Below, one piece after another: positions 43,324-51,426 of a stretch of DNA of 64,000 nt; position 1 is the stretch's first letter; every line of letters starts with the position of its first letter. The translations under genes were made by a program, and so were the position numbers. The notes beneath the pieces are model-generated. The model had not been told where the DNA came from, made no database searches, and saw only the letters and a program-made list of their open reading frames with translations. The stretch lies in NCBI GenBank assembly GCA_965224015.1, contig OZ245032.1, positions 3,348,001-3,412,000 on the forward strand, read 5' to 3'. Source of the stretch: CBDCVD01 sp965224015 (GTDB lineage: Bacteria; Pseudomonadota; Alphaproteobacteria; Rhizobiales; CBDCVD01).

Positions 43324-43535
43324 CGATGCGGCCATCGGCTCTGTGGTCCGCCAGATTAGCTCCCTCAGCTGGATACGTCTATTTGCGACCCTGGCCCCCA
43401 AGAGTCAACGCAAAGCCCCTTGGTATTACACATCTAAGGGGCATCAAGGGGCTTATCCCATGGGCATGTTGGCCTGCCTTGCGGGTTGAAATATGGAACC
43501 GACGCTGATATCACAAGGCCCATGGAGTGAGTGCT

Positions 43536-43625
43536 GGAGAGGTGCCGGAGTGGTTGAACGGGGCGGTCTCGAAAACCGTTGAGCGCGCGAGTGTTCCGAG
43601 GGTTCGAATCCCTCTCTCTCCGCCA
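43536..43625 (+). tRNA. tRNA-Ser (CGA)
   Basis: 90 nt with encoded CCA and a long variable arm (GAGCGCGCGAGTGTTC region). Acceptor GGAGAGG pairs with TCTCTCC; anticodon loop CTCGAAA gives anticodon CGA, reading UCG. T arm GGTTCGAATCC. Just upstream, 43402-43425 is a fragment of repeat C (CGCAAAGCCCCTTGGTATTA). Confidence 0.95.
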
Positions 43626-43723
43626 GCCAGTTGGGCATGTTTGAGACTGTTATAGCAAAGCGCTCGCCAACACACATCCATGACCGATACACCGACAAAC
43701 AAATCCCTAAACCCGACACATTG

Positions 43724-44224
43724 CTAGCGCCGAATACCGATGACGCGCCCCAATTGTCGGCTGCGCGGTAGCGGCGCGTGAGCCTGTTTCATGGCCTGCA
43801 AGCGTGTCAGAATGGATGCAGGAAACGGCGAGACCTTTTTCGCGTTCATGTCAACGTGCAAACACATTTGTTCCGATGTCGCCGACAGCCAACCCTCGTC
43901 GTGATGTACCAGCTCTTGAAAAAAGTGCACGCGCTTTTCGTCGAAGTCAAGCAGTTGCAGGGTCACCTCGACCTCATCACCGGCACCAAGCTCACGCAAG
44001 TAACAGACATGTACCTCAGCGGTAAAAAAGGAAGCGTCACAGATTTTGACGTAATCGGGACCAAGGCCAACGGTCGCGAACGCAGCATCAACACAACGAT
44101 CAAACAGAACATGATAATACGCCATGTTCAAATGGCCGTTGTAATCGATCCAATCTTCTTCAACCCGCTGGCCGTGATGTTTGAAGGGAGCAGGCTGGGA
44201 CACCTGTTGATTTTTGGACGGCAT
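43724..44224 (-). CDS. Hot-dog acyl-CoA thioesterase
   Basis: 166 residues of the 4-hydroxybenzoyl-CoA thioesterase family. The active-site segment is WIDYNGHLNMAYYHVLFDR, in which Asp and the helix following it act on the thioester. Later strands fit: VHVCYLRELGAGDEVEVTLQ and KRVHFFQELVHHDEGWLSAT. Such proteins are often called betainyl- or carnitine-linked thioesterases in this class; substrate here is unknown. ATG 44224 has GGGAGG at good spacing. Confidence 0.87.
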   Translation of the reverse strand: MPSKNQQVSQPAPFKHHGQRVEEDWIDYNGHLNMAYYHVLFDRCVDAAFATVGLGPDYVKICDASFFTAEVHVCYLRELGAGDEVEVTLQLLDFDEKRVHFFQELVHHDEGWLSATSEQMCLHVDMNAKKVSPFPASILTRLQAMKQAHAPLPRSRQLGRVIGIRR

Positions 44225-44237
44225 GGAACCTCCCGCT

Positions 44238-44376
44238 CTATAGTAAGATGCGTTTAATGGGAATCATGGGGCTTTCCCGTATTCTTCTCGCATTTTGCTA
44301 TGGATTTCAGGGCGATCAGCTTTCTACGTTTCACTTATGCCCCTGGCAAAATGGCTAAAGCGAAACGCACGCTCTA
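44238..44376 (-). repeat. Dispersed repeat B, copy 2
   Basis: Reverse copy between the thioesterase gene and rne. Opens CTATAGTAAGATGCGTTTAA, second arm GCATTTTGCTATGGATTTC, then GCGATCAGCTTTCTACG. Its outer edge CACGCTCTAG (like repeat A) supplies the TAG stop of rne at 44374-44376. Confidence 0.8.
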
Positions 44377-47283
44377 GATGCGGAAGAAGGTCCCCTTTTG
44401 CCACCACCCAGAGCGCTTTTTTGCGTTGGCTTCCGATTTTTGATCCGCATCAACAAGATTGCCGGATCGATCGGCCTCTCTGGGGCCTTTGCCATCACTG
44501 TTGTCTGAGACCTTGAGCGCCAGGGCATCGGCCCCGGACCTATTACCGTCCTGAACACCCATGGCAGGAGAGACAAACCCATCGCTGTTGCGGGCCTCAG
44601 CTTCCTGGGACGAACCAGGCAAATCGTCCTGCGGCATGTTAGCGTCGACCTTGCTGCGCCCGGTTTTCGATAGCGCACGCTTGCGCCGGGGCCTGGACGC
44701 TGGCGACTGGCGCTTTCTATCTGTCGCAACGGTCATATCAGGCGATTCTGCGGCTTCAGGCGCACCCGCGCGCGAGGCTTCTTCTTGTTTTTGCTCGTCA
44801 GTGCCGACGCTCTTGCGAGCCTCACCTTTTTGCTCCGCAACCTCACCTTTGCCACCTGTGGCCTCAACCGTGTCGCCACTGGAACTCTTTGCCCGTCGTG
44901 TCCTGCGTCCACCGCGTCGGCCACGGCGACGTTTTCGTGTTTTTCCCGACGTCTCAAAAGCCTGGCTTGTGCTGTCACCGGCGCCCGTACCGGTATCGCT
45001 TGCGGCCTCGACCTGCGGCCCGGCTTGCTCACCATTATGCTCATCAGTCGGCTGGTCGGAGCCCATGTCGGCGTCTTTTGCATTCTTTGCCAAAGCCCGT
45101 CGGCGACCGCGCTTAGTGCCCCCGGATGATTTTTTGCTCTTGCCTGCGGACTTGCGATCAGAAGCATCGGTGACGCTCTCGCCAGCCTCCATCTTGCCGT
45201 CCTGATCCTCATCAAGATCGCTCATGGCAATGGAATCGATCTGGATCTGGGCACTAACATTGGATTTGCGCGGTGTCGCGATATCGCCGGTTTCAATAAC
45301 AAACCGGTGTTCAAGTTCCGTATCGGCAATATCAACATTGATGGAAACTGCAAAATTATTTTCGAGCTCCGCGAGATGCATGCGCTTTTGATTGAGCAGA
45401 TAGACGGCCACGGGAGCCTGGGTTATCACGACCAGATTGTGACGCCGGCTTTTGGCCAGGCTAACCTCAAGGCGGCGCAGAATCTGAATGGCAACCGACT
45501 CGGGCGAGCGCACGATACCGGTGCCATGACAGACGTGACAGGGATCGGTGGACGTTTCCAAAACGCCGGTGCGAATACGCTGACGCGACATCTCCAGCAA
45601 ACCGAAATGACTAATACGGCCAATCTGGATGCGCGCCCGGTCTGAACGCAAACAATCCTTCAAACGCCGTTCAACGGTTCGGTTATTGCGCCTTTCCTCC
45701 ATGTCAATGAAGTCGATGACGATCAGCCCGGCCAAGTCGCGTAAGCGAAGTTGGCGGGAAATTTCCTCCGCTGCCTCCATATTCGTCGACAATGCCGTTT
45801 CCTCAATACTGTGCTGCTTGGTGGAGCGACCGGAGTTCACGTCAATGGCAACCAGTGCCTCTGTTTGGTTGATAATCAAATAGCCCCCGGACGCCAGCGA
45901 GACGTGCGGCGTGAACATGGCATCAAGTTGTTCCTCAACCTTGTAACGGGTGAAGATGGGCACGCCGTTCTTGTAGGGTTTGACGTGGCGGGCATGACTG
46001 GGCATTAGCATGCGCATGAAATCCTTGGCTTCGCGGTAACCCTGGGAGCCAGAGACATGAACCTCGTCGATATCCTTGTTGTAAAGATCTCGGATGGCCC
46101 GTTTTACCAGACTGCCTTCCTCGTAGACCAGCATGGGTGCCATGGATTTCAGGGTCAATTCGCGCACGCTTTCCCAAAGACGCAATAGGTATTCAAAGTC
46201 GCGCTTAATCTCGGCTTTGGTGCGGCTAGCGCCGGCGGTCCTGAGAATAATCCCCATCCCTTTGGGAACATCCAGCTCTGAAGCAATCCCCTTGAGTCGG
46301 CGCCGATCTTTGGGCGTTGTGATTTTGCGCGAAATACCGCCGCCGCGCGCCGTATTGGGCATCAGTACCGAGTAGCGTCCGGCCATGGAGAGATAGGTCG
46401 TCAGGGCTGCGCCCTTGGTGCCACGCTCTTCCTTGGAGACCTGCACAAGCAGAACCTGGCGGCGTTTGATCACCTCTTGAATTTTGTAGCGGCGCTGGCG
46501 CTGGAAGCGGCGCGGCGGCACGTCGTCATAAGCATCCCCGGTGCCCACCGCATCAACTCCCTCCTCCTGCGCATCAAGGGTTTCGTCAGACACGGCGTCC
46601 TGCTCACCCTCGGACGGTTCAGGACCGTTTGCCTCCCGTATCCGGTCGTCAGCGTCCACATCATTGGAATCATTGGAATCATTGGAATCATTGGAATCAT
46701 CGGAGCCGCTTGCGGCCGAATGACCAAATTTCTCAATATCGCTGGTAAGCTTGCTGATGACGGTTCGCATGTGTGCGGCACCGCGGCGAAGGCGCGACAA
46801 CTGCATCAGTGAACCTGCAGGCGCTTCCTCGGATAGGGACGATTGCTCATTGTCAGGGGCTTTATCAGAGGCCTTGGGTTCTGAGGCCTCAGCCTCAGCA
46901 ACGTCATTGCGGCGACGGCGAGGGGACTTTTTCGTGCGCGCCTTGCGTTCGTCCTGTTCCAGCGCCTGGTCCGCTCGCTCAGCCTCAAGTGCCGCCTCGC
47001 GCGCATCTTCCTCCAACAGCACTTGGCGATCACTATAGGGAATTTGATAATAATCAGGATGGATCTCGCTAAACGCCAGGAAACCATGGCGATTGCCACC
47101 ATAGTCAACGAACGCCGCCTGAAGGGACGGCTCGACGCGGGTTACTTTCGCAAGATAGATATTGCCTCGAAGTTGTTTCTTGTTTGTGGCCTCAAAGTCA
47201 AACTCCTCGACCTTGTTGCCGCGCACGACAACCACCCGGGTCTCTTCCAGGTGGCGCGCGTCGATTAACATTTTGTTTGCCAT
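44374..47283 (-). CDS. rne: Ribonuclease E
   Basis: Endoribonuclease of the RNA degradosome, at the inner membrane or in the cytoplasm. 969 residues: an S1 domain (IYLAKVTRVEPSLQAAFVDY, GNRHGFLAFSEIHPDYY) split by a 150-residue acidic, Ser/Asp-rich insertion typical of alphaproteobacteria, the catalytic core with metal-binding Asp in VAIDVNSGRS and VIDFIDMEE, and the zinc-link-like DPCHVCHGTGIV (His replaces Pro in the usual CPxC). The C-terminal 300 residues are a disordered Lys/Arg/Glu scaffold ending RSGWWQKGTFFRI, a conserved partner-binding tip. ATG 47283 has GGAG. The stop lies in a repeat edge. Confidence 0.96.
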   Translation of the reverse strand: MANKMLIDARHLEETRVVVVRGNKVEEFDFEATNKKQLRGNIYLAKVTRVEPSLQAAFVDYGGNRHGFLAFSEIHPDYYQIPYSDRQVLLEEDAREAALEAERADQALEQDERKARTKKSPRRRRNDVAEAEASEPKASDKAPDNEQSSLSEEAPAGSLMQLSRLRRGAAHMRTVISKLTSDIEKFGHSAASGSDDSNDSNDSNDSNDVDADDRIREANGPEPSEGEQDAVSDETLDAQEEGVDAVGTGDAYDDVPPRRFQRQRRYKIQEVIKRRQVLLVQVSKEERGTKGAALTTYLSMAGRYSVLMPNTARGGGISRKITTPKDRRRLKGIASELDVPKGMGIILRTAGASRTKAEIKRDFEYLLRLWESVRELTLKSMAPMLVYEEGSLVKRAIRDLYNKDIDEVHVSGSQGYREAKDFMRMLMPSHARHVKPYKNGVPIFTRYKVEEQLDAMFTPHVSLASGGYLIINQTEALVAIDVNSGRSTKQHSIEETALSTNMEAAEEISRQLRLRDLAGLIVIDFIDMEERRNNRTVERRLKDCLRSDRARIQIGRISHFGLLEMSRQRIRTGVLETSTDPCHVCHGTGIVRSPESVAIQILRRLEVSLAKSRRHNLVVITQAPVAVYLLNQKRMHLAELENNFAVSINVDIADTELEHRFVIETGDIATPRKSNVSAQIQIDSIAMSDLDEDQDGKMEAGESVTDASDRKSAGKSKKSSGGTKRGRRRALAKNAKDADMGSDQPTDEHNGEQAGPQVEAASDTGTGAGDSTSQAFETSGKTRKRRRGRRGGRRTRRAKSSSGDTVEATGGKGEVAEQKGEARKSVGTDEQKQEEASRAGAPEAAESPDMTVATDRKRQSPASRPRRKRALSKTGRSKVDANMPQDDLPGSSQEAEARNSDGFVSPAMGVQDGNRSGADALALKVSDNSDGKGPREADRSGNLVDADQKSEANAKKRSGWWQKGTFFRI
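46661..46700. repeat. 9-bp minisatellite inside rne
   Basis: TCATTGGAA repeated four times plus a partial unit, coding for Ser-Asn-Asp triplets (SNDSNDSNDSND) in the acidic insertion of RNase E. Confidence 0.92.
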
Positions 47284-48562
47284 TGCTTTTTATCTCCGGT
47301 GCCAGTCCGTCAAAGCGGCGCGCGCAAGCAAAATCAGTCGCTGCGGCGATCGTGCGGATGGCACACTTGTTCTTTTGTCTGGGGAATATGTGAAATGGCG
47401 AGGACTGCACGCGCGTTACAGGTCGCAAGCACGCGGCATCAAAGTTTGATACCCCCGCGCAGCATTCTCCCATGCGCACCGCAAAGCAACTCAAAATTGT
47501 AAGTAACCCGGCCATAAGGCGGTCAATCCTCGATAAATCCATATGGCGTGTCTGGAAAACGCATCCCGACACCACCTTTAGCTGTATAAAGTTCAGTGGT
47601 CGCCCTCAGCGCGCCTCAATACGCGGCAATCATAGAACGTCCACTTAACCTATTACAGTACTTAACGCCTAACCTAGATCAGAAATGCGTTAAAATTCCG
47701 CGCATTCCCAATACCAGTCCTATCCCGTCAGCATGGCCAGGCTACAAGCTCCACGCCCATCACATTACAATTAAGGCTAAGGCTTTCAGCCGCTGCAACG
47801 CAAATTCCCTTGCGTCTTAGCCTTTAGCAGATAGGGTGAACCTAATACCAGCGGCATTGGCTCTTTTGTACACGCGGGCGTCTTTTATCGTGTTGTTCGT
47901 GCGATTAAGGCAACGGTTTTACACCGGGGCCAACGGTCAAACGCAAAGCTCCCTGGTATGATATAGCACAAACGTGCTGCCCGCACCCACAGATTCACAA
48001 CACCATCCCACACCTGCGACATACTCACGGGTGCGAGAGGACATAAACATAACCTGAACACACTGTGAAAACGCTTACACTAATGGCAAGTCATCAGCTG
48101 CACGGATCGTGTTACCACACGCAAAAGCCAGCAGCATCAGTGCCTTGCCCGGACTTACTCAGCTGTGCACCAACATCAACACGCAACTGAACAAATACGC
48201 GCCATGCGGTCCTGTCAGGATTTTTAAAGAACCTCAAAGTCCAACCCCCCGCAAGGACCATAGCAATCAATATACGGATTTTCAAGCCAGGTGGCAAGAC
48301 ATGTCTTTAAGGCCCGCTGGAGCGTTCTACCGATTGATAGAATCCTTCTAAACAAAGCGGTCTGTGACATGATGGGCCTCAACCCAGGTTGTGCCCGCGG
48401 ATCGGACAAAATGGATAAATACCCATTTTTCGACAGGTAGAAAGGTCTTGTACTGGGAATCGGGTTCCTGACATTTATCTGACAAATTGATCTGTTATCG
48501 CGTTTGGAGATTTCGAGGCGCTTCGCGCCGCCATTTGACGGCGTAAACGACGGAGTAAACCC
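47284..48562. other. Long gene-free region upstream of rne
   Basis: 1.28 kb between divergently oriented genes with no frame that I can support. The first 350 bp next to rne may be a long 5' leader, as RNase E mRNAs often have one for autoregulation. It holds one repeat C element (47846-47958). The rest, AT-richer than the genes, shows nothing recognisable. Confidence 0.55.
47846..47958 (-). repeat. Dispersed repeat C, long variant (113 bp)
   Basis: Reverse orientation. On the minus strand it runs TACCAGGGAGCTTTGCGTTT ... GAGCCAATGCCGCTGGTA. It shares its ends with the 101-bp form but has a different inner sequence (CGTTTGACCGTTGGCC, AAAACCGTTGCCTTAATC). Confidence 0.85.
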
Positions 48563-49381
48563 ATGAAACCGTTCCGCGGAATAAGAGAATTGACCAGGTT
48601 TTCGTGGCTTTTCGGTCTTTCTATGATCAGCTTGGGGTGTTCGGCATATACCGATACTCAGACCCAAATCCAGGTACAGGGTAGAACACTGTATTTTGTC
48701 GGTGATTTCACCCCGCAGACCATTAAACGATTTCGCGACGTGACCTGGGAACTCGATGGCGGCGCGCTTGATCGCATCGTCATCAGTTCAGGTGGCGGCC
48801 ACACCGATATCGGACGCGAGATCGGACGGTGGGTTTATCGGTTGGGCCTGGATGTCGAGATCGAAAAGGCCTGTTTTTCCTCCTGCGCAAACTACGTGTT
48901 TCCCGCAGGTGCAAAGAAGGTGATCCGTGACGGCGCCTTTGTCGGTTGGCATGGCTCCGAAACGCAGCATGAAATATTGGCGCTGAGTGATCCCGCACGC
49001 TCGGGCGTGGAAATCGCGCGGCAAGAGCTCAAGAGCGCGCTGTTCAAGTCAATGGGCACGTCAGTTTCAAAACGCGAACTCGAAACGGCATTTACCGAGC
49101 AGTGGAAACGTATGCAACAGTCCCGTCAGGACGAGGCGGCTTTCTTCAACAAGCTTGGTATCGATCGGGAACTCACGCTTCATGGCCTGCGCCCGAAGCA
49201 TTTGTCTAAATTGAGGGCAAGTGGCAAGCCCGGATGGACTTACAGCATCGCCGATATGGAGCGTCTGGGACTGCGGCGAATCGTTTACACCGGCGCAGGT
49301 AGCTACGCGGCCTCATCGGCTGTTCGCAAAAATGTCGCTGTGCTGAACTACGTGCCTTCAATCGTATCGAGCAAACGCTAG
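48563..49381 (+). CDS. ClpP-like periplasmic lipoprotein (COG3904 type)
   Basis: 272 residues, GGAG seven bases before ATG 48563. A lipoprotein signal ends in MISLGCSAY. The body has the ClpP/crotonase-like arrangement of predicted periplasmic serine proteases: DRIVISSGGGHTDIGREIGR, then the nucleophile region EIEKACFSSCANYVFPAG and a candidate catalytic His in FVGWHGSE. A C-terminal helical part (RQELKSALFKSMGTSVSKRE) is family-typical. Substrate unknown. The TAG stop coincides with the first bases of repeat B copy 3 (CTAGATCAGC), so the C-terminus may be repeat-derived. Confidence 0.75.
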   Translation: MKPFRGIRELTRFSWLFGLSMISLGCSAYTDTQTQIQVQGRTLYFVGDFTPQTIKRFRDVTWELDGGALDRIVISSGGGHTDIGREIGRWVYRLGLDVEIEKACFSSCANYVFPAGAKKVIRDGAFVGWHGSETQHEILALSDPARSGVEIARQELKSALFKSMGTSVSKRELETAFTEQWKRMQQSRQDEAAFFNKLGIDRELTLHGLRPKHLSKLRASGKPGWTYSIADMERLGLRRIVYTGAGSYAASSAVRKNVAVLNYVPSIVSSKR

Positions 49382-49516
49382 ATCAGCATACGTTTAGTTG
49401 TACCCCATTTTGCTATGGGGACAACTAAGCGTATAAAGCTGATCGCCCTCTAAATCTATAGCAAAATGCAAAAACAATGCTGGATGCTCATGATTCCGAC
49501 TAAGTGCATTTTGCTA
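49379..49516 (+). repeat. Dispersed repeat B, copy 3
   Basis: Starts TAGATCAGCATACGTTTAG; first hairpin closes at CGTATAAAGCTGATC, second hairpin opens CTATAGCAAAATGC and closes GCATTTTGCTATA. The first-hairpin arms differ from copy 4 but still pair. Confidence 0.88.
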
Positions 49517-49572
49517 TAACGTGTTTAATCCGGTTCATATGAGGCCTGTGCGCGCAAAGGCCTGATTGGGGA

Positions 49573-49788
49573 TTAATACCAAAGGGCTTTGCCTTTGACC
49601 GTTGCGGCCCTCAAGCTCAAAACCATTGCCTTATACCAAGGGTCCTTAACAATGACTCATGGCTTAGCGTCAAAGAGGTATGTTATCAAGGCGGTACACC
49701 AGTCGGCGTGTCTATAAAGCCAATACCGCTGGTATTAATCAGCGCAATACACATCAGCAGCCACGAAAGTCCATGCCGCTGGTATTAA
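49573..49788 (+). repeat. Repeat C long variant interrupted by a nested repeat C
   Basis: Outer element from TACCAAAGGGCTTTGCCTTT (49577) to CCATGCCGCTGGTA (ending 49784), flanked by TTAA on both sides (49573-49576, 49785-49788). It is split after AAACCATTGCC by a complete 101-bp element; the halves rejoin to match the uninterrupted copy at 47846-47958. Confidence 0.9.
49634..49734 (+). repeat. Dispersed repeat C, copy 2 (nested)
   Basis: 101 bp, almost identical to copy 1 (41345-41445), flanked by a perfect TTA duplication (49631-49633, 49735-49737) inside the outer element. Confidence 0.93.
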
Positions 49789-49820
49789 TCTGGTATTAAT
49801 CATGTATTAACATAGACGCG

Positions 49821-49963
49821 CTAGATCAGCTTGGCGTTAGCTTTACCCATTTTGTGAGCGGTAAAGCTAACGCCATCAAGCTGATCGCCCTCTAAATCTA
49901 TAGCAAAATGCGAGAAGAATACGAGAAAGCCCCATGATTCCAATTAAACGCATTTTGCTATAG
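49821..49963 (+). repeat. Dispersed repeat B, copy 4
   Basis: 143 bp. First hairpin CTAGATCAGCTTGGCGTTAG pairs with GCTAACGCCATCAAGCTGAT; second hairpin has perfect 15-bp arms CTATAGCAAAATGCG and CGCATTTTGCTATAG. Together with copy 3 and the nested C elements it fills the gene-free stretch 49382-50102. Confidence 0.92.
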
Positions 49964-50102
49964 TTCGAAGATGGCGACGACGTGCTCATGCGAATTGGCG
50001 CGACAATGGGGGCATGTTTGCCGCCTGCTTTTTACGCCTTCTATCGATCAATAAAACGCCCTGGCCCGGCAAATCGCCATATTTATAGGGTAATGAATTC
50101 AT

Positions 50103-51344
50103 ATGCTTTGGCGTCTTTCTCACTCTTCTATAGCCACAACTTTGACCTGTTGCGTGTTATTCCTCAGCCTTGTGTTTGCGGGCACAATCGGCACGACGAC
50201 GCCAGCGCAAGGCGCGAGTTTTGAGAGCTTTGTTCGCGGATTTTGGCCTACAGCGCAAAAAGCGGGAATTACCCGCCGCACCTATCGCCTGGCCTTTGCC
50301 GGCGTCACCCTTGATCGGGAGGTTCTGCTCAAGGCCCGACAGCAACCGGAATTCAAGCAACATATCCGCGATTATGTGGATCGGGCGGCATCCATGAAAC
50401 GGGTGCGCGTCGGGCGCCAGATGTTGGCTCGTCACGCCCGCATCCTGGCCGCCATAGAGCGCCGCTACGGGGTGGATCGTCATGTGGTGGCAGCCATCTG
50501 GGGCATGGAGTCGAGTTACGGCGAGGTGCTGAACAACGACAAGGTGGTACGCGACGTTATCCGCTCCCTGGCGACCCTGGCCTACGCGGACAAGCGCCGA
50601 CGCCGCTACGCGCGTCAGCAGCTGATCGGAGCCCTGAAGATTTTGCAAAAGGGCCACGTATCAAGAACACGGTTCACCGGCTCCTGGGCTGGGGCCATGG
50701 GGCATACACAATTCATCCCCACGACCTATAATGCCTATGCCGTTGATTTTGACGGAGACGGACGGCGCAACATCTGGTCATCAATCCCCGACGCTTTGGC
50801 TTCCACCGCAAGCTACCTGCGCCGTGCCGGTTGGACAACGGGACTGACCTGGGGCTACGAGGTTATCGCTCCGGCAAAGGTAGAGTCTTCACGCAGCTAC
50901 AAGACGATTGCCTATTGGCAAAAGCGCGGTGTCATCCGGGTCGCCGGGCGGAAATTTCGCAATCTGAACCTGAAAGTCCGTTTATGGCGCCCTTCAGGTC
51001 ATCGCGGTCCGGCGTTTTTGCTGACCCGCAATTTCCGCGTGCTCAAGCGCTACAACAACGCCAACGCCTACGCTTTGGGGGTTGGGCACCTGGCGGACCG
51101 CCTTGCGGGAGCGGGGCCGTTTATACGCGATTGGCCGCGACCGGCCAACTGGGTATCCCATTCGCAAAAGGAACATATACAGTATCTTTTACAAAAGCGT
51201 GGTTTTCCCATCGAGAAAATTGATGGTATAATCGGCCCCAATAGTCAGGCGGCCATCAAAGCGTTTCAGATGCGCGCCGGACTGCGCCCTGATGGACAAG
51301 CCAGCCTGCAACTGCTAAAGCATCTGCAGATCGGCATGCGCTAA
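50103..51344 (+). CDS. Lytic murein transglycosylase, MltB type
   Basis: 413 residues. A signal segment (TTLTCCVLFLSLVFAGTIGT) precedes an SLT_2 transglycosylase domain: AAIWGMESSYGEVLNN with catalytic Glu, GSWAGAMGHTQFIPTTYNAY and SSIPDALASTASYLRRAGW. A C-terminal peptidoglycan-binding domain follows (IQYLLQKRGFPIEKIDGIIG, NSQAAIKAFQMRAGLRPDG). It cleaves glycan strands with 1,6-anhydro formation, in the periplasm. The DUF459 gene follows by 66 bp, an order often kept in alphaproteobacteria. Confidence 0.93.
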   Translation: MLWRLSHSSIATTLTCCVLFLSLVFAGTIGTTTPAQGASFESFVRGFWPTAQKAGITRRTYRLAFAGVTLDREVLLKARQQPEFKQHIRDYVDRAASMKRVRVGRQMLARHARILAAIERRYGVDRHVVAAIWGMESSYGEVLNNDKVVRDVIRSLATLAYADKRRRRYARQQLIGALKILQKGHVSRTRFTGSWAGAMGHTQFIPTTYNAYAVDFDGDGRRNIWSSIPDALASTASYLRRAGWTTGLTWGYEVIAPAKVESSRSYKTIAYWQKRGVIRVAGRKFRNLNLKVRLWRPSGHRGPAFLLTRNFRVLKRYNNANAYALGVGHLADRLAGAGPFIRDWPRPANWVSHSQKEHIQYLLQKRGFPIEKIDGIIGPNSQAAIKAFQMRAGLRPDGQASLQLLKHLQIGMR

Positions 51345-51400
51345 GACGGACTAACGTCAAGGCGCAAAGCCCCCGAGACGGGATACAGTGGGGCGCAACG

Positions 51401-51426
51401 ACACGGGATCGTGACACGGGATCGTG
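51401..51426. repeat. 13-bp tandem duplication before the DUF459 gene
   Basis: ACACGGGATCGTG occurs twice; each copy contains a GTG, one of which (51411) is the first possible start of the next gene. Confidence 0.85.
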
